Positions 43,591 to 52,308 of a DNA stretch of 64,000 nt are shown in pieces. The DNA lies in contig DYIU01000005.1 of assembly GCA_020723485.1 (NCBI GenBank), positions 124,001 to 188,000 on the forward strand. The letters are read 5' to 3'. The position numbers were made by a program, and so were the translations under genes. Within the stretch, counting starts at the first letter, position 1, and every line of letters starts with the position of its first letter. The DNA comes from Acidimicrobium ferrooxidans (GTDB lineage Bacteria; Actinomycetota; Geothermincolia; Fen-727; Anoxymicrobiaceae). The notes below the pieces were generated by a model. That model saw only the letters and a list, made by a program, of their open reading frames with translations. It made no database searches and was not told the DNA's origin.

Positions 43591-44028
43591 TCAGTCCCGC
43601 TGCCAGAGGACCCGGGCGAAGGTATCCTTTTCCTGCCACTTTATCTCGAGCTTTCCCTTGAAAGCCTTTTCGACCTCTTTCCCCATCCTCTCGGCGAGGT
43701 GCTCGTCTGTCGTCTCGATCACCAGCTGTCCGTTGTCGTCGACTATCTCGAAGATGCGGGCTGAGACGTTGCGCCGCCTGCCGTCGCGGGCGACCCTGTT
43801 GACCAGGTTGGCGATCTCTGCCCGGTGTGACTTCATGAATCCGCCCTTCAGGGTCACGACCCCCTCGACCTGTCCCTTCTCCAGGCGCACGTCGCCGGGA
43901 CAGAGCCGTTTCTCTCGAGGGGTCTTCGCGAGCGCACGCTTGAGCTCGTCGTCGGGCTCCGGTATCCATCGGTGTCCGTCATACACCGCCCCGCACCGCG
44001 GGCATTCCTTCATCGTCAATTTCGTCAC
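43591..44028 (-). CDS. NMD3-like / BCAM0308-type zinc-ribbon protein
   Basis: 145 aa from the GTG at 44028, which overlaps the TGA of alr (GTGA); an ATG five codons later is also possible. It has one zinc-ribbon half (CPRCGAVYDG) and a later single Cys (RLCPGDVRLEKG), followed by a small domain with the pattern FMKSHRAEIANLVNR. It resembles BCAM0308/NMD3-like proteins, which are linked by domain similarity to ribosome-related functions. Function uncertain. Confidence 0.65.
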   Translation of the reverse strand: MTKLTMKECPRCGAVYDGHRWIPEPDDELKRALAKTPREKRLCPGDVRLEKGQVEGVVTLKGGFMKSHRAEIANLVNRVARDGRRRNVSARIFEIVDDNGQLVIETTDEHLAERMGKEVEKAFKGKLEIKWQEKDTFARVLWQRD

Positions 44029-45176
44029 GTCTCCCTTCCTTCGCCGTCTATATATATCCGCGGTAGCCGCGGACTCAGCATGCACGTGACCTCGTAGTTT
44101 ATCGTACCCAGCTTCCGGGCGACCTCGTCGGCGGTTATCTCCGCGCCTTCCTGCCTGCCTATGAGCGTGAACGGGGTCCCGGGCGGCACCGGCTCGTCCC
44201 CGAGGTCGACCATGCACATGTCCATGCATATTACGCCTACCACAGGCCTTCTCCTGCCGCCGATGAGCACCTCGGCCTTGCCGTTCTGGATGCGTGACAG
44301 GCCGTCGGCGTATCCCAGCGGTATGCTCGCTATGTAAGTCGGCGCGCCAGGCGCGAAAGTCAACCCGTAGCTCACGCCTTCCCCCGGGGCGACCCGCTTG
44401 ACGAAGGCCACCTCGCCCCGGACCGAGAGGGCGGGCCGCAGGTTCTCCGCCCCGGTGAAGCCGGGCGCCGGGGGCATGCCCAGCATCGCAATACCGACCC
44501 TGACCATGTCGTAGTGGCTCCGCGGGAACGCCATCACCCCGGCACTGTTGGCGGCATGCATCTCGAGGTCGCGGCCGAGCACTTCCGCCGCTCGCGCCGC
44601 GGCGGCCTCGAACAGGTCCATCTGCAGGTCGGTGAACGGGTCTTCCGGCTCGGTGGCGACCGCGAAATGGGTGTATATGCCATCGATCCGCAGTGCGGGC
44701 AGCCCAGCCAGCATCTCGAAGAACCCGGTCACGGAGTCGGGGTATATGCCTACCCTCCGCATCCCGGTGTCGACCTTGACGTGCACGCCCGCCTCCACCC
44801 CCGCGCTCCGGGCCGCGTCGGAAAGAGCCCTCGCGAACTCCCCGGTATAGACAGAACACGTGACGCCGGCCGACAGTGCCCGACCGGCCGCCGTGGGAGG
44901 CGGCTCGAACAGGAGGTATACCGGGCAGTCGAACCCGGCTGAGCGAAGGCGCTCGGCCTCCTCTACCAGGGCGACGCCGAGGCACTGCGCCCCGGCGTCG
45001 AGCGCCGCGCGGGCGACCTCGAGGTCTCCGTGGCCGTAGGCGCCGGCCTTGACGACGGCCATGAACCGGCACCCGGGCGGGGTGAGCCCGTCGAGGTAAG
45101 CCACGTTATGCCTTATGGCGGAAAGGTCGACCACGGCCGCGGCGGGCCGCGCAGGACCTCCGGAGGCTTCGGGCAC
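44025..45176 (-). CDS. alr: Alanine racemase
   Basis: 383 aa PLP enzyme. The PLP Lys is in AVVKAGAYGHG, the catalytic Tyr in GVSYGLTF, and ASIPLGYADGL is conserved. It makes D-alanine for peptidoglycan. The start is a GTG at 45176, two bases after the stop of the CBS gene. In actinobacteria alr is normally found between nnr and tsaE, as here, with several extra genes inserted before tsaE. Confidence 0.95.
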   Translation of the reverse strand: MPEASGGPARPAAAVVDLSAIRHNVAYLDGLTPPGCRFMAVVKAGAYGHGDLEVARAALDAGAQCLGVALVEEAERLRSAGFDCPVYLLFEPPPTAAGRALSAGVTCSVYTGEFARALSDAARSAGVEAGVHVKVDTGMRRVGIYPDSVTGFFEMLAGLPALRIDGIYTHFAVATEPEDPFTDLQMDLFEAAAARAAEVLGRDLEMHAANSAGVMAFPRSHYDMVRVGIAMLGMPPAPGFTGAENLRPALSVRGEVAFVKRVAPGEGVSYGLTFAPGAPTYIASIPLGYADGLSRIQNGKAEVLIGGRRRPVVGVICMDMCMVDLGDEPVPPGTPFTLIGRQEGAEITADEVARKLGTINYEVTCMLSPRLPRIYIDGEGRET

Positions 45177-45177
45177 C

Positions 45178-45660
45178 CTACTCGTCCCCTTCCACCGGGA
45201 TGTCGCGGCTTATGAGCTTTACGATGTCGGCCATCGTGATCATGCCGACGAGCTTGCCGGCGCTCATGACCGGGAAGCGCTTGAGCTTCTTCCGGGTCAT
45301 CATGGTAGCCACGTCTTCGACGGAATCGTCAGCGTCCACCGTTAGGACGTCCTGCGTCATCATCTGCCTGGCGGTCGCGGCCACCGCCTTGGTGAATTTC
45401 TCCTCGAACCTGTGCAGGCTGCCCGGGACGAAAACGTACCCCGCGAGGAACGTCACGAACCTCGGGAACGCGACCTCGCTGTCCTGGACCACGAGGTCGC
45501 TCTCCGTGACGATGCCGACCAGCCGGCCGGAGTGGTCCACCACCGGCAGGCCGCCGATGTTGTTGTCTATCATGACCTTCGCGACCTCGGTCACCTCCAT
45601 CTCGGGGTGGATCGTGATCGGGTCCGGGGTCATCGCTTCTCTGACCTTGATCCTGTTCAT
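45178..45660 (-). CDS. CBS-domain pair protein
   Basis: 160 aa from the ATG at 45660. Two CBS domains are visible: VREAMTPDPITIHPEMEV to LVGIVTESDLVV and ARQMMTQDVLTVDADDSV to LVGMITMADIVKL. A segment of about 35 residues separates them. Such stand-alone pairs bind adenine nucleotides and regulate partners, but none can be named. It lies between nnr and alr with very small gaps. Confidence 0.9.
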   Translation of the reverse strand: MNRIKVREAMTPDPITIHPEMEVTEVAKVMIDNNIGGLPVVDHSGRLVGIVTESDLVVQDSEVAFPRFVTFLAGYVFVPGSLHRFEEKFTKAVAATARQMMTQDVLTVDADDSVEDVATMMTRKKLKRFPVMSAGKLVGMITMADIVKLISRDIPVEGDE

Positions 45661-45673
45661 TCGCGTTAGCCTT

Positions 45674-47233
45674 TCAGATCCCGGCACGGCCGCGGCGGAG
45701 AGCCAGCGGCAGGTGCCTGATGACGTCACCGGCCACCATGCCTATCATACCGTCCATGGAGGACGCCAGGTCGGCCGCGTGTCCGTGGTAGAACGCCCCG
45801 GCCACCGCGGCGTCGAACGCCCCGAGCCCCTGGGAGGCGAGCGCCGCGATACAGCCGGTGAGTACGTCACCCATTCCGGCCGTGGCCATTCCCGGGTTCC
45901 CAGAGCCTATCACCCGCACCTGCCCCTTCGGCGAGGCGACCACCGTCCCCGCGCCCTTGAGGACAACCACCGCGTCCCAGAGGGCCGCCGCATCGCGCGC
46001 CGTCCCTATCCTGTTCGACTGAACCTCCACCGTATCGGTTTCGAGGAGCCTCGCCATCTCTCCGGGGTGCGGGGTGAGTACCAGGGGGGCTTTCCTGGCA
46101 TTGAATATGCCGGTGTGGCCCACCGTCGCGTTGAGGCCGTCCGCGTCGAGCACCAGCGGGATCTCCACGGACTCGACGAGCTCCCTCGCCGCGGAGACCG
46201 TCTCCCCGGATGTCGAGAGCCCGGGCCCCAGCGCCAGGACGTCGAACTGACCGCAGAGCTCCCGGACCTCCCTCGCCGCCTCCGCGGAGAGGGTGCGCGC
46301 CGCCGTCTGCGGAAGGGAGCGGGTCATGACCTCCGTGAGCTTTACCTCCATGATGTCGCTGAGGCCCTCCGGCACGCCCAGGGTCACCACACCTGCTCCG
46401 CTGCGCAGGGCCGCACGCGCCGCGAGGGCCGCCGCCCCGGTCAGACCGGGTGAGCCCCCAACCACCAGCACGCTCCCGCACTGGCGCTTGTGCGCGGCTG
46501 GTTCGCGCTCAGGGAGCAGTTCCTCCGCTTCCTCCAGGCCGACGAAATAGATATCGGAGTCAGGGACCTCCTCCAGCAGGGCCGGGGGGATGCCGATGTC
46601 CGCGACCTCGACTTCGCCCGCTTTCGCCGCCCCGGGATACTGGACCAGTCCCACCTTCATGGCGGCGAACGTGACAGTCCTCTCGGCATCGACCGCCGCC
46701 CCCGGGGCGGCACCCGTCAGGCCGTTGACGCCGCTCGGCATGTCTACCGCGAGGACCGGGCGACCCGATGAGTTTATCGACCGTATCACCGTTTCCTGCA
46801 GACCCTCGACGGCCCCCGAGAACCCTGTCCCGAATATCGCGTCCACCAGGAGGTCGGAAACGGCCGCCATGGCCGCGGCGTCAAGCGCCTCGTCCTCCGT
46901 GGAGACCACGCGGACCGGTACGGCGTTCTGCTGCAGCCGCTCGTAGTTGCCGGCGGCGTCACCACTCAGTTCTGACGGTTCGGCCATGAGGTATACCCTG
47001 ACATCGTAGCCGTCGCGCTCCAGCAGCCGCGCGGCGACGAACCCGTCTCCACCGTTGTTCCCCTTGCCGCAGAATACGGCCACGCGCCTCCCCCCCGACC
47101 GCGATAGCATGTCCCGCGCGGCGCCGGCGACGGCGGCGCCTGCGTTCTCCATCAGGGTCATGCCCGGGATCTTTTCTTTTTCTATCGCCGCGCGGTCGAT
47201 GCGGCCCATCTCGTCAGGTGTGACCACCCTCAC
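45674..47233 (-). CDS. nnr: Bifunctional NAD(P)H-hydrate epimerase / ADP-dependent dehydratase
   Basis: 519 aa from the GTG at 47233, seven bases after GGGAGGG. The N-terminal epimerase domain has TLMENAG and FCGKGNNGGDGFVAARLL. The C-terminal dehydratase domain has VVGGSPGLTGAAALAARAAL, TPHPGEMARLL and GNPGMATAGMGDVLTG. Together they repair hydrated NAD(P)H. The size is typical for the fused form. A longer open frame extends upstream but lies inside the zinc-ribbon gene. Confidence 0.95.
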   Translation of the reverse strand: MRVVTPDEMGRIDRAAIEKEKIPGMTLMENAGAAVAGAARDMLSRSGGRRVAVFCGKGNNGGDGFVAARLLERDGYDVRVYLMAEPSELSGDAAGNYERLQQNAVPVRVVSTEDEALDAAAMAAVSDLLVDAIFGTGFSGAVEGLQETVIRSINSSGRPVLAVDMPSGVNGLTGAAPGAAVDAERTVTFAAMKVGLVQYPGAAKAGEVEVADIGIPPALLEEVPDSDIYFVGLEEAEELLPEREPAAHKRQCGSVLVVGGSPGLTGAAALAARAALRSGAGVVTLGVPEGLSDIMEVKLTEVMTRSLPQTAARTLSAEAAREVRELCGQFDVLALGPGLSTSGETVSAARELVESVEIPLVLDADGLNATVGHTGIFNARKAPLVLTPHPGEMARLLETDTVEVQSNRIGTARDAAALWDAVVVLKGAGTVVASPKGQVRVIGSGNPGMATAGMGDVLTGCIAALASQGLGAFDAAVAGAFYHGHAADLASSMDGMIGMVAGDVIRHLPLALRRGRAGI

Positions 47234-47304
47234 TCGGCATCCCTCCCGCATAGAGGTCCGGGGGTCAATCCCTATTCTATTAGCCTCGCAGCCGATGCAA
47301 CATC

Positions 47305-48015
47305 CTAGGCCTTTCGCGCTGGGCGCACGCCGGCTGAAGAGAGCATCATCCAGGCTCCCCCGGAGAACGCGGCTCCCATCACCAGCAGTATCGGCACTGC
47401 GGCGCCCAGGGGCGGCAGCAGGTTCGTAAGCACGAGCGTTCCGGTGCCCACCGGGAGAAGAAGGAGCAGGGAAGCCACGAAGCACAGCGCCGCCACGGCG
47501 CCCATCGCGAACCCCGTGACGCGCCGGGCGACCCGTGAGAACGCCCGGTCCGCGAACAGCCGGCCGTTCTCCAGCAGCAGGCCGGCCCCGAGGAGAGCGA
47601 AGCCGATCATCCCCCGAACCGAGCTTATGTACAGCAGGTTGCCCAGGTAGTAACCGACCCTCTTCACCGCGTCGGCGGCGGTGGCGGCTCCCCCGAGGCC
47701 CGGGAACCCGAACGCGTTGTTTACGGCCTCTATCAACGTCACGAGGAGTATCCCGCATCCGAAAACGAGGAACAGCGCGGGCAGGGCGGTCTCACCTGCC
47801 CCGGGCCGGGGCGGCGAAGGCCCGCCGGTCTGATGCGTCACGTCGCCGCGCTCCGCCCGTTCTCCGTCGGCTTCCCTCAGCCGTGCCTGCTTCGGCCCGG
47901 AGCGCCGTTGTGCCGCCGCGGGCGGAACAGGCTGTTCTGTGAGCTCAACGCCGCAAATATGACAGTTCGGGCAGCCGCAGCGTTGCTCGCGGCCGCACCT
48001 GGGGCAGTAGGGCAT
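47305..48015 (-). CDS. Zinc-ribbon multi-pass membrane protein
   Basis: 236 aa. The N-terminus has a double Cys cluster (CPRCGREQRCGCPNCHICG), then a Pro/Arg-rich linker, and four hydrophobic segments from about residue 80 to the end (around FLVFGCGILLVTLI, FALLGAGLLL, ALCFVASLLLLLP and AAVPILLVMGAAF). The function is unknown. A half copy of the dispersed repeat (ATGCAACA, 47295-47302) lies two bases beyond its TAG stop. It follows glmS by 25 bases. Confidence 0.7.
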   Translation of the reverse strand: MPYCPRCGREQRCGCPNCHICGVELTEQPVPPAAAQRRSGPKQARLREADGERAERGDVTHQTGGPSPPRPGAGETALPALFLVFGCGILLVTLIEAVNNAFGFPGLGGAATAADAVKRVGYYLGNLLYISSVRGMIGFALLGAGLLLENGRLFADRAFSRVARRVTGFAMGAVAALCFVASLLLLLPVGTGTLVLTNLLPPLGAAVPILLVMGAAFSGGAWMMLSSAGVRPARKA

Positions 48016-48040
48016 CTCGTCTACCGGTCCTGGGGTCGAT

Positions 48041-49870
48041 TCACTCCACGGTCACGGTCTTGGCGAGGTTGCGCGGCTGGTCCACGTTGCGGCCCCGCAG
48101 CCTCGCGATATGATATGCCAGCAGCTGGAGCGGTATGACGGTCAGCAGGGGGTACAGCATCTCCCTTGTACCGGGGACCCGGACCACGTCCTCACAGACC
48201 TTCTCTATCTCGGGATCTCCGGCGGTCGCCACCGCGAGGACGGGCGCGCCGCGCGCCTTGACCTCCTCGATGTTGCTGATGATCTTGTCGTAGACCGAAT
48301 CGCGCGTGGCTATGACCACTACGGGGACGTTGCCGTCCAGCAGGGCGATCGGGCCGTGCTTCATCTCGCCCGCGGGGTATCCCTCGGCGTGGATGTAGGA
48401 GATCTCCTTGAGCTTCAGCGCTCCCTCCATCGCGATCGGGTAGCCGACGCTCCTTCCCAGGAACAGGAAGTCTTCACACCGGCTGTACTTCTCGGCGCAC
48501 GCGATTATCGCAGGCTCGCTCGCGAGCACCTCGGACATCTTGGACGGTATCGCCTTGAGCTCTTCCATGTTCGCGTGGTACCTCTCGTCGGAGACAGCTC
48601 CCCTGAGCCTGCCGAGGTACATGGCCAACAGGTACATCGCCGCCATCTGCGACGTGAATGTCTTTGTGGCGGCCACCCCGATCTCAGGGCCCGCGTGGGT
48701 ATAGATGACGCCCTCGGCCTCGCGCGTCATCTGGCTTCCCACCGTGTTGACCACGGCGACGACGCGCGCGCCGCGGCGGTTCGCCTCCCGCACCCCGGCC
48801 AGCGTGTCCATCGTCTCGCCGGACTGGCTTATCGCGACAACCAGGTCCTCGTGGTTGACCACCAGGTTGCGGTACCGGAACTCGCTCGCGATCTCTATCT
48901 CCACCGGGAGCGATACCCACCTCTCGAACAGGTACTTCGCCAGGAGGCCCGCGTGGAAAGCGGTCCCGCAGGCCACTATCACGACGCGCCGCAGGGCACA
49001 TGCCTGCTCCTGGGTCAGGCTGAGGTCGGCGAACGAGACCTCGCCCTCCGCGTCGAACTTATCCCGTATCGTGTCGCTCACCGCGGTGGGCTGCTCGTTT
49101 ATCTCCTTGAGCATGAAGTGCTCGTATCCGCCCTTCTCGGCTGCGTCCAGGTCCCAGTCGACCTCGACGACCTGCCTCGTGACCTCGTCCCCGGCGAGCG
49201 TGGTGAGGTCGTACCCGCCCCTGTCGACCTCGAGCAGCTCGTTGTCCTCCATGAACAGCACCCTGCGGGTGCTCGCCAGGAAAGCCGGCACGGCGGAGGC
49301 TATGAAGTACTCGTCGTCGCCTACGCCGAGCGCCATGGGGCTGTCACGCCGGGCCGCCACTATCACTCCCGGCTGCTCCCTGTGGACCGTCACGACAGCG
49401 AAAGCCCCCTCTACCCTGTGGAGGCTCTCTCGCAGAGCAGCCGCCAGGTCACCTTCGTAGTGCTCCTCTATGAGGTGGGCCAGGGTCTCGGTGTCGGTCT
49501 GGGAACGGAAGACATGGCCCGCGGCCTCGAGCTCTCCCCGCAGCTGCACGAAGTTCTCGATGATGCCGTTGTGCACCACCGCGATATCGCCCTTGCAGTC
49601 GAGGTGCGGGTGGGCGTTTGCCTCAGTGGGAGCGCCGTGGGTCGCCCAGCGGGTGTGGCCGACGCCTACGGTCCCGGGAAGGTCCAGGCCGGTGATGGCC
49701 TCGCCCAGGGCGTCGAGATTGCCTACCACCCTCACGTGCCCGAGGGCACCCTCGGCCGAGACGATGGCCAGGCCGGCGGAGTCGTAGCCTCGGTACTCGA
49801 GCCGCCTCAGTCCGTCGTACAGTATCGACTTGGCCTCGCGGTTACCCAGGTATCCGACTATTCCGCACAT
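48041..49870 (-). CDS. glmS: Glutamine--fructose-6-phosphate aminotransferase (isomerising)
   Basis: 609 aa. The N-terminal Ntn glutaminase begins MCGIVGYLGNREAKS with the catalytic Cys2. The two SIS domains show AISQSGETMDTLAG and FLGRSVGYPIAMEGALKLKE. The end is the usual DQPRNLAKTVTVE. It makes glucosamine-6-phosphate for UDP-GlcNAc. It follows glmM by 22 bp, so both steps are encoded together; there is no room for a glmS ribozyme. Confidence 0.97.
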   Translation of the reverse strand: MCGIVGYLGNREAKSILYDGLRRLEYRGYDSAGLAIVSAEGALGHVRVVGNLDALGEAITGLDLPGTVGVGHTRWATHGAPTEANAHPHLDCKGDIAVVHNGIIENFVQLRGELEAAGHVFRSQTDTETLAHLIEEHYEGDLAAALRESLHRVEGAFAVVTVHREQPGVIVAARRDSPMALGVGDDEYFIASAVPAFLASTRRVLFMEDNELLEVDRGGYDLTTLAGDEVTRQVVEVDWDLDAAEKGGYEHFMLKEINEQPTAVSDTIRDKFDAEGEVSFADLSLTQEQACALRRVVIVACGTAFHAGLLAKYLFERWVSLPVEIEIASEFRYRNLVVNHEDLVVAISQSGETMDTLAGVREANRRGARVVAVVNTVGSQMTREAEGVIYTHAGPEIGVAATKTFTSQMAAMYLLAMYLGRLRGAVSDERYHANMEELKAIPSKMSEVLASEPAIIACAEKYSRCEDFLFLGRSVGYPIAMEGALKLKEISYIHAEGYPAGEMKHGPIALLDGNVPVVVIATRDSVYDKIISNIEEVKARGAPVLAVATAGDPEIEKVCEDVVRVPGTREMLYPLLTVIPLQLLAYHIARLRGRNVDQPRNLAKTVTVE

Positions 49871-49892
49871 AGGCCTCCCGCCGCAGCTCTCG

Positions 49893-51218
49893 TCACCGGT
49901 CGAGGTCCTTCAGGATGGCGTCCGCGATGCCGCGGGCCACCTCTTCCGCCTTGCGTTCGCTCGTCGCCTCGACCATCACCCTCTCCACAGCCTCGGTGCC
50001 GGAGGAGCGTACAAGCACTCTTCCTCTTTCGCCCAGTTCATTCTCGTACCTTTTTATGGTCGCCCACGCAGGCATGTCAGGCTCGAGCCTCCTGCCCGAC
50101 TTCGCCCTTACGTTGATGAGGACCTGGGGGAACTTCTCCATGACGGAGCAAAGGGTCGATAGCGTCTCGCCGGTCTCCATGGTTATCCCCGCGAGTATCA
50201 GGGCGGTGAGGGTCCCGTCGCCGGTGGAGGCGTGTTCCCTGAAAATGATGTGCCCGGACTGCTCGCCGCCCACCACCGCGCCCGTGGCGACCATATGCTC
50301 CATCACGTACCGGTCGCCGACCTGTGTCTGGACGGATTCGATACCCGACTCCTCGAGCGCCCTGTAGAAGCCCAGGTTGCTCATGACCGTGGAGACGACC
50401 ATGGGCGGGTGCAGGAGCCCCCGTTCCAGGAGGTGGCGCGCGGCGACCACCATCATGTAATCCCCGTCTCTTACCTCGCCCGTCTCGTCGGCGCAGATGC
50501 ACCTGTCCGCGTCACCGTCCAGCGCGAACCCGATCTCTGCTTTCCAGCTCTTGACCAGGTCACAGAGCCGCTCGGGGTGCGTAGAGCCGCAGTCGAGGTT
50601 GATATTCGTGCCATCGGGCTCGACCCCGATGGTCTCGACCAGGGCTCCCAGCTCCCTGAACGCCGTGGGGCACACCCTGAAGGCCGCGCCGTTCGCGCAG
50701 TCGAGCGCCACCTTGTGCCCTTCGAGGTCCAGGTTGACGCACTCCAGGAGGTGTCCGACGTAGCGGTCTTCAGCGTCATCGACGAGCCTTGCGGAGCCCA
50801 CCGGCCTTGCATCTTCCGACTCTTCGAGCCCCTCGAACGCCGCCTCGATGGCGTGCTCGGTGTCGTCGGGCAGCTTGACCCCGCCCGGCCCGAAGAACTT
50901 GATGCCGTTGTCCCGGTAAGGATTGTGGGAGGCGGATATGACCACGCCCGCATCAGCGTCGAGGTCTTCCGTCAGGAAGGCGACCGCCGGCGTAGGCACG
51001 ACGCCGGCCGACAGCACCTCCGCGCCCTCCGAGAGAAGCCCGGCCACCAGGGCTGATTCCAGCATCGGCCCGGACTCGCGCGTGTCCCGCCCGACTACGA
51101 CCCTGCTGCGGCCGGACAGCGCCCGCACCGCCGCGCGTCCCAGGCGGAGGGCGAGCTCAGGGGTGAGGTCGAGATTGGCCTCTCCCCTGATTCCGTCAGT
51201 TCCGAAGTATTTCTTCAA
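49893..51218 (-). CDS. glmM: Phosphoglucosamine mutase
   Basis: 441 aa. It starts KKYFGTDGIRGEAN. The phosphoserine loop is ISASHNPYRDNG and the metal-binding loop DGDADRCI; the sugar-phosphate site appears as SSGTEAVERVM at the end. It converts glucosamine-6-phosphate to glucosamine-1-phosphate. It lies between rpsI and glmS, as in other actinobacteria. A 155-bp gap separates it from rpsI and contains an inverted repeat CGGGAA...TTCCCG near 51263. Confidence 0.97.
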   Translation of the reverse strand: MKKYFGTDGIRGEANLDLTPELALRLGRAAVRALSGRSRVVVGRDTRESGPMLESALVAGLLSEGAEVLSAGVVPTPAVAFLTEDLDADAGVVISASHNPYRDNGIKFFGPGGVKLPDDTEHAIEAAFEGLEESEDARPVGSARLVDDAEDRYVGHLLECVNLDLEGHKVALDCANGAAFRVCPTAFRELGALVETIGVEPDGTNINLDCGSTHPERLCDLVKSWKAEIGFALDGDADRCICADETGEVRDGDYMMVVAARHLLERGLLHPPMVVSTVMSNLGFYRALEESGIESVQTQVGDRYVMEHMVATGAVVGGEQSGHIIFREHASTGDGTLTALILAGITMETGETLSTLCSVMEKFPQVLINVRAKSGRRLEPDMPAWATIKRYENELGERGRVLVRSSGTEAVERVMVEATSERKAEEVARGIADAILKDLDR

Positions 51219-51373
51219 GTAACCTCACAACGCCGCAACGGTCTACGAGCAATATATCATACGGGAATCCGGTTCCCGCACAAGCCGTGAAGCCCGCGCG
51301 CGGAACAACGGGAGAACCCTCGGCAGGTGCCTGTGCAAATGGGAGAGAATGCCCAACGGGTCCCGGGTACGCG

Positions 51374-51766
51374 CTAGCGCTTTGAGAACTGAGGCCGCTT
51401 CCGGGCGCCCTTGAGTCCGTATTTCTTACGCTCCTTGATGCGGGCGTCCCGGGTGAGGTAGCCGCCCTTCTTCAGCTCTCCGCGGAGTGTCTCGTCCGAC
51501 TCCACAAGGGCCCTGGCGATACCAAGCCGAAGCGCCCCGGCCTGGCCGGACATGCCGCCGCCCTCTATCTTGGCGACGACGTTGTAGTTGCCCTTGAGCT
51601 CGAGGTGGACCAGGGGCGCGAGCGCTTCTATGCGGTGCCTCCTGTTAGGGAAGTAGTTGTCGAGCGGCCTGTTGTTGACGGTCACGTCACCGGTGCCGGG
51701 GTAGATACGCACCCTGGCGACCGATTCCTTGCGGCGTCCCGTTCCCCTGAAGAATTCCTCTGCCAA
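51374..51766 (-). CDS. rpsI: 30S ribosomal protein S9
   Basis: 130 aa, standard. It has [19 protein letters not shown] at the start and ends [10 protein letters not shown], the conserved tail that reaches the P site. It follows rplM by 15 bp in the usual rplM-rpsI pair and is expected to share its promoter and leader control. Confidence 0.98.
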   Translation of the reverse strand: MAEEFFRGTGRRKESVARVRIYPGTGDVTVNNRPLDNYFPNRRHRIEALAPLVHLELKGNYNVVAKIEGGGMSGQAGALRLGIARALVESDETLRGELKKGGYLTRDARIKERKKYGLKGARKRPQFSKR

Positions 51767-51781
51767 TCCTCTTCCTTGTCT

Positions 51782-52231
51782 CTAGAGCTCGAGCGGCTCC
51801 GGCTTCTGGGCGGCGTGCGGGTGCTCGCCGCCGGGATAGACATGGAGCTTGCGAAGCATCGCCCGCCCCAGCCGGTTCTTGGGAAGCATCCCCTGGACCG
51901 CGTGGATCACCACCTGCTCCGGACGCCTCTCGAGCATCACCTCGTACGGCGTCTCTTTGAGGCCTCCCGGGTAGCCGCTGTGGTGATAGTAGACCTTCTT
52001 GGTCTCCTTGCCCCCGGTGACGGCCACCTTCTCGGCGTTGATCACTATCACGTGGTCCCCGGTGTCCATGCTCGGCGTGAACATCGGCTTGTGCTTGCCC
52101 CGCAGCACGGTCGCCACCTCGGTGGCGAGACGGCCCAGCACCTGGCCGTCCGCGTCTACCACGTACCACTTTCGTTCTATGTCCTTCGGCCTGGCCGAAT
52201 ACGTGTTCTTCGTGAGCTTGAGATTGGCCAT
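51782..52231 (-). CDS. rplM: 50S ribosomal protein L13
   Basis: 149 aa. Blocks [32 protein letters not shown] and [16 protein letters not shown] are those of L13. The ATG at 52231 has ACGAGGG upstream. A consensus promoter and a hairpin with a T run lie immediately before it (52244-52308). Confidence 0.98.
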   Translation of the reverse strand: MANLKLTKNTYSARPKDIERKWYVVDADGQVLGRLATEVATVLRGKHKPMFTPSMDTGDHVIVINAEKVAVTGGKETKKVYYHHSGYPGGLKETPYEVMLERRPEQVVIHAVQGMLPKNRLGRAMLRKLHVYPGGEHPHAAQKPEPLEL

Positions 52232-52243
52232 GCAAACCCTCGT

Positions 52244-52268
52244 AAAAATGACGCCCGCCCGGGCGTCA
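52244..52268 (-). terminator. Terminator-like hairpin in the rplM leader
   Basis: TGACGCCC-gggc-GGGCGTCA on the minus strand is an 8-bp perfect stem with a 4-base loop, followed at once by five T residues (complement of 52244-52248), only 12 bases before the rplM ATG. It would end transcripts coming from the amidase gene, but it also lies downstream of the rplM start of transcription, so it may act as an attenuator. Confidence 0.75.
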
Positions 52269-52279
52269 ACGTACGTTGA

Positions 52280-52308
52280 ATCATAGGTTAATCAGGCCTG
52301 GGTGTCAA
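52280..52308 (-). promoter_or_regulatory. rplM-rpsI promoter
   Basis: On the minus strand TTGACA (52303-52308), exactly 17 bp, then TATGAT (52280-52285). The -35 box overlaps the stop codon of the amidase gene. Transcription would start at about 52273, within the 14-bp perfect palindrome TCAACGTACGTTGA at 52266-52279. Confidence 0.8.

Noticed and set aside
47234..47758. Long N-terminal extension of nnr
   Set aside because: It is antisense-like Arg/Pro-rich sequence inside the zinc-ribbon gene; the GTG at 47233 has a good ribosome site.
49871..49892. glmS ribozyme
   Set aside because: Only 22 bp separate glmM and glmS; no ribozyme could fit.
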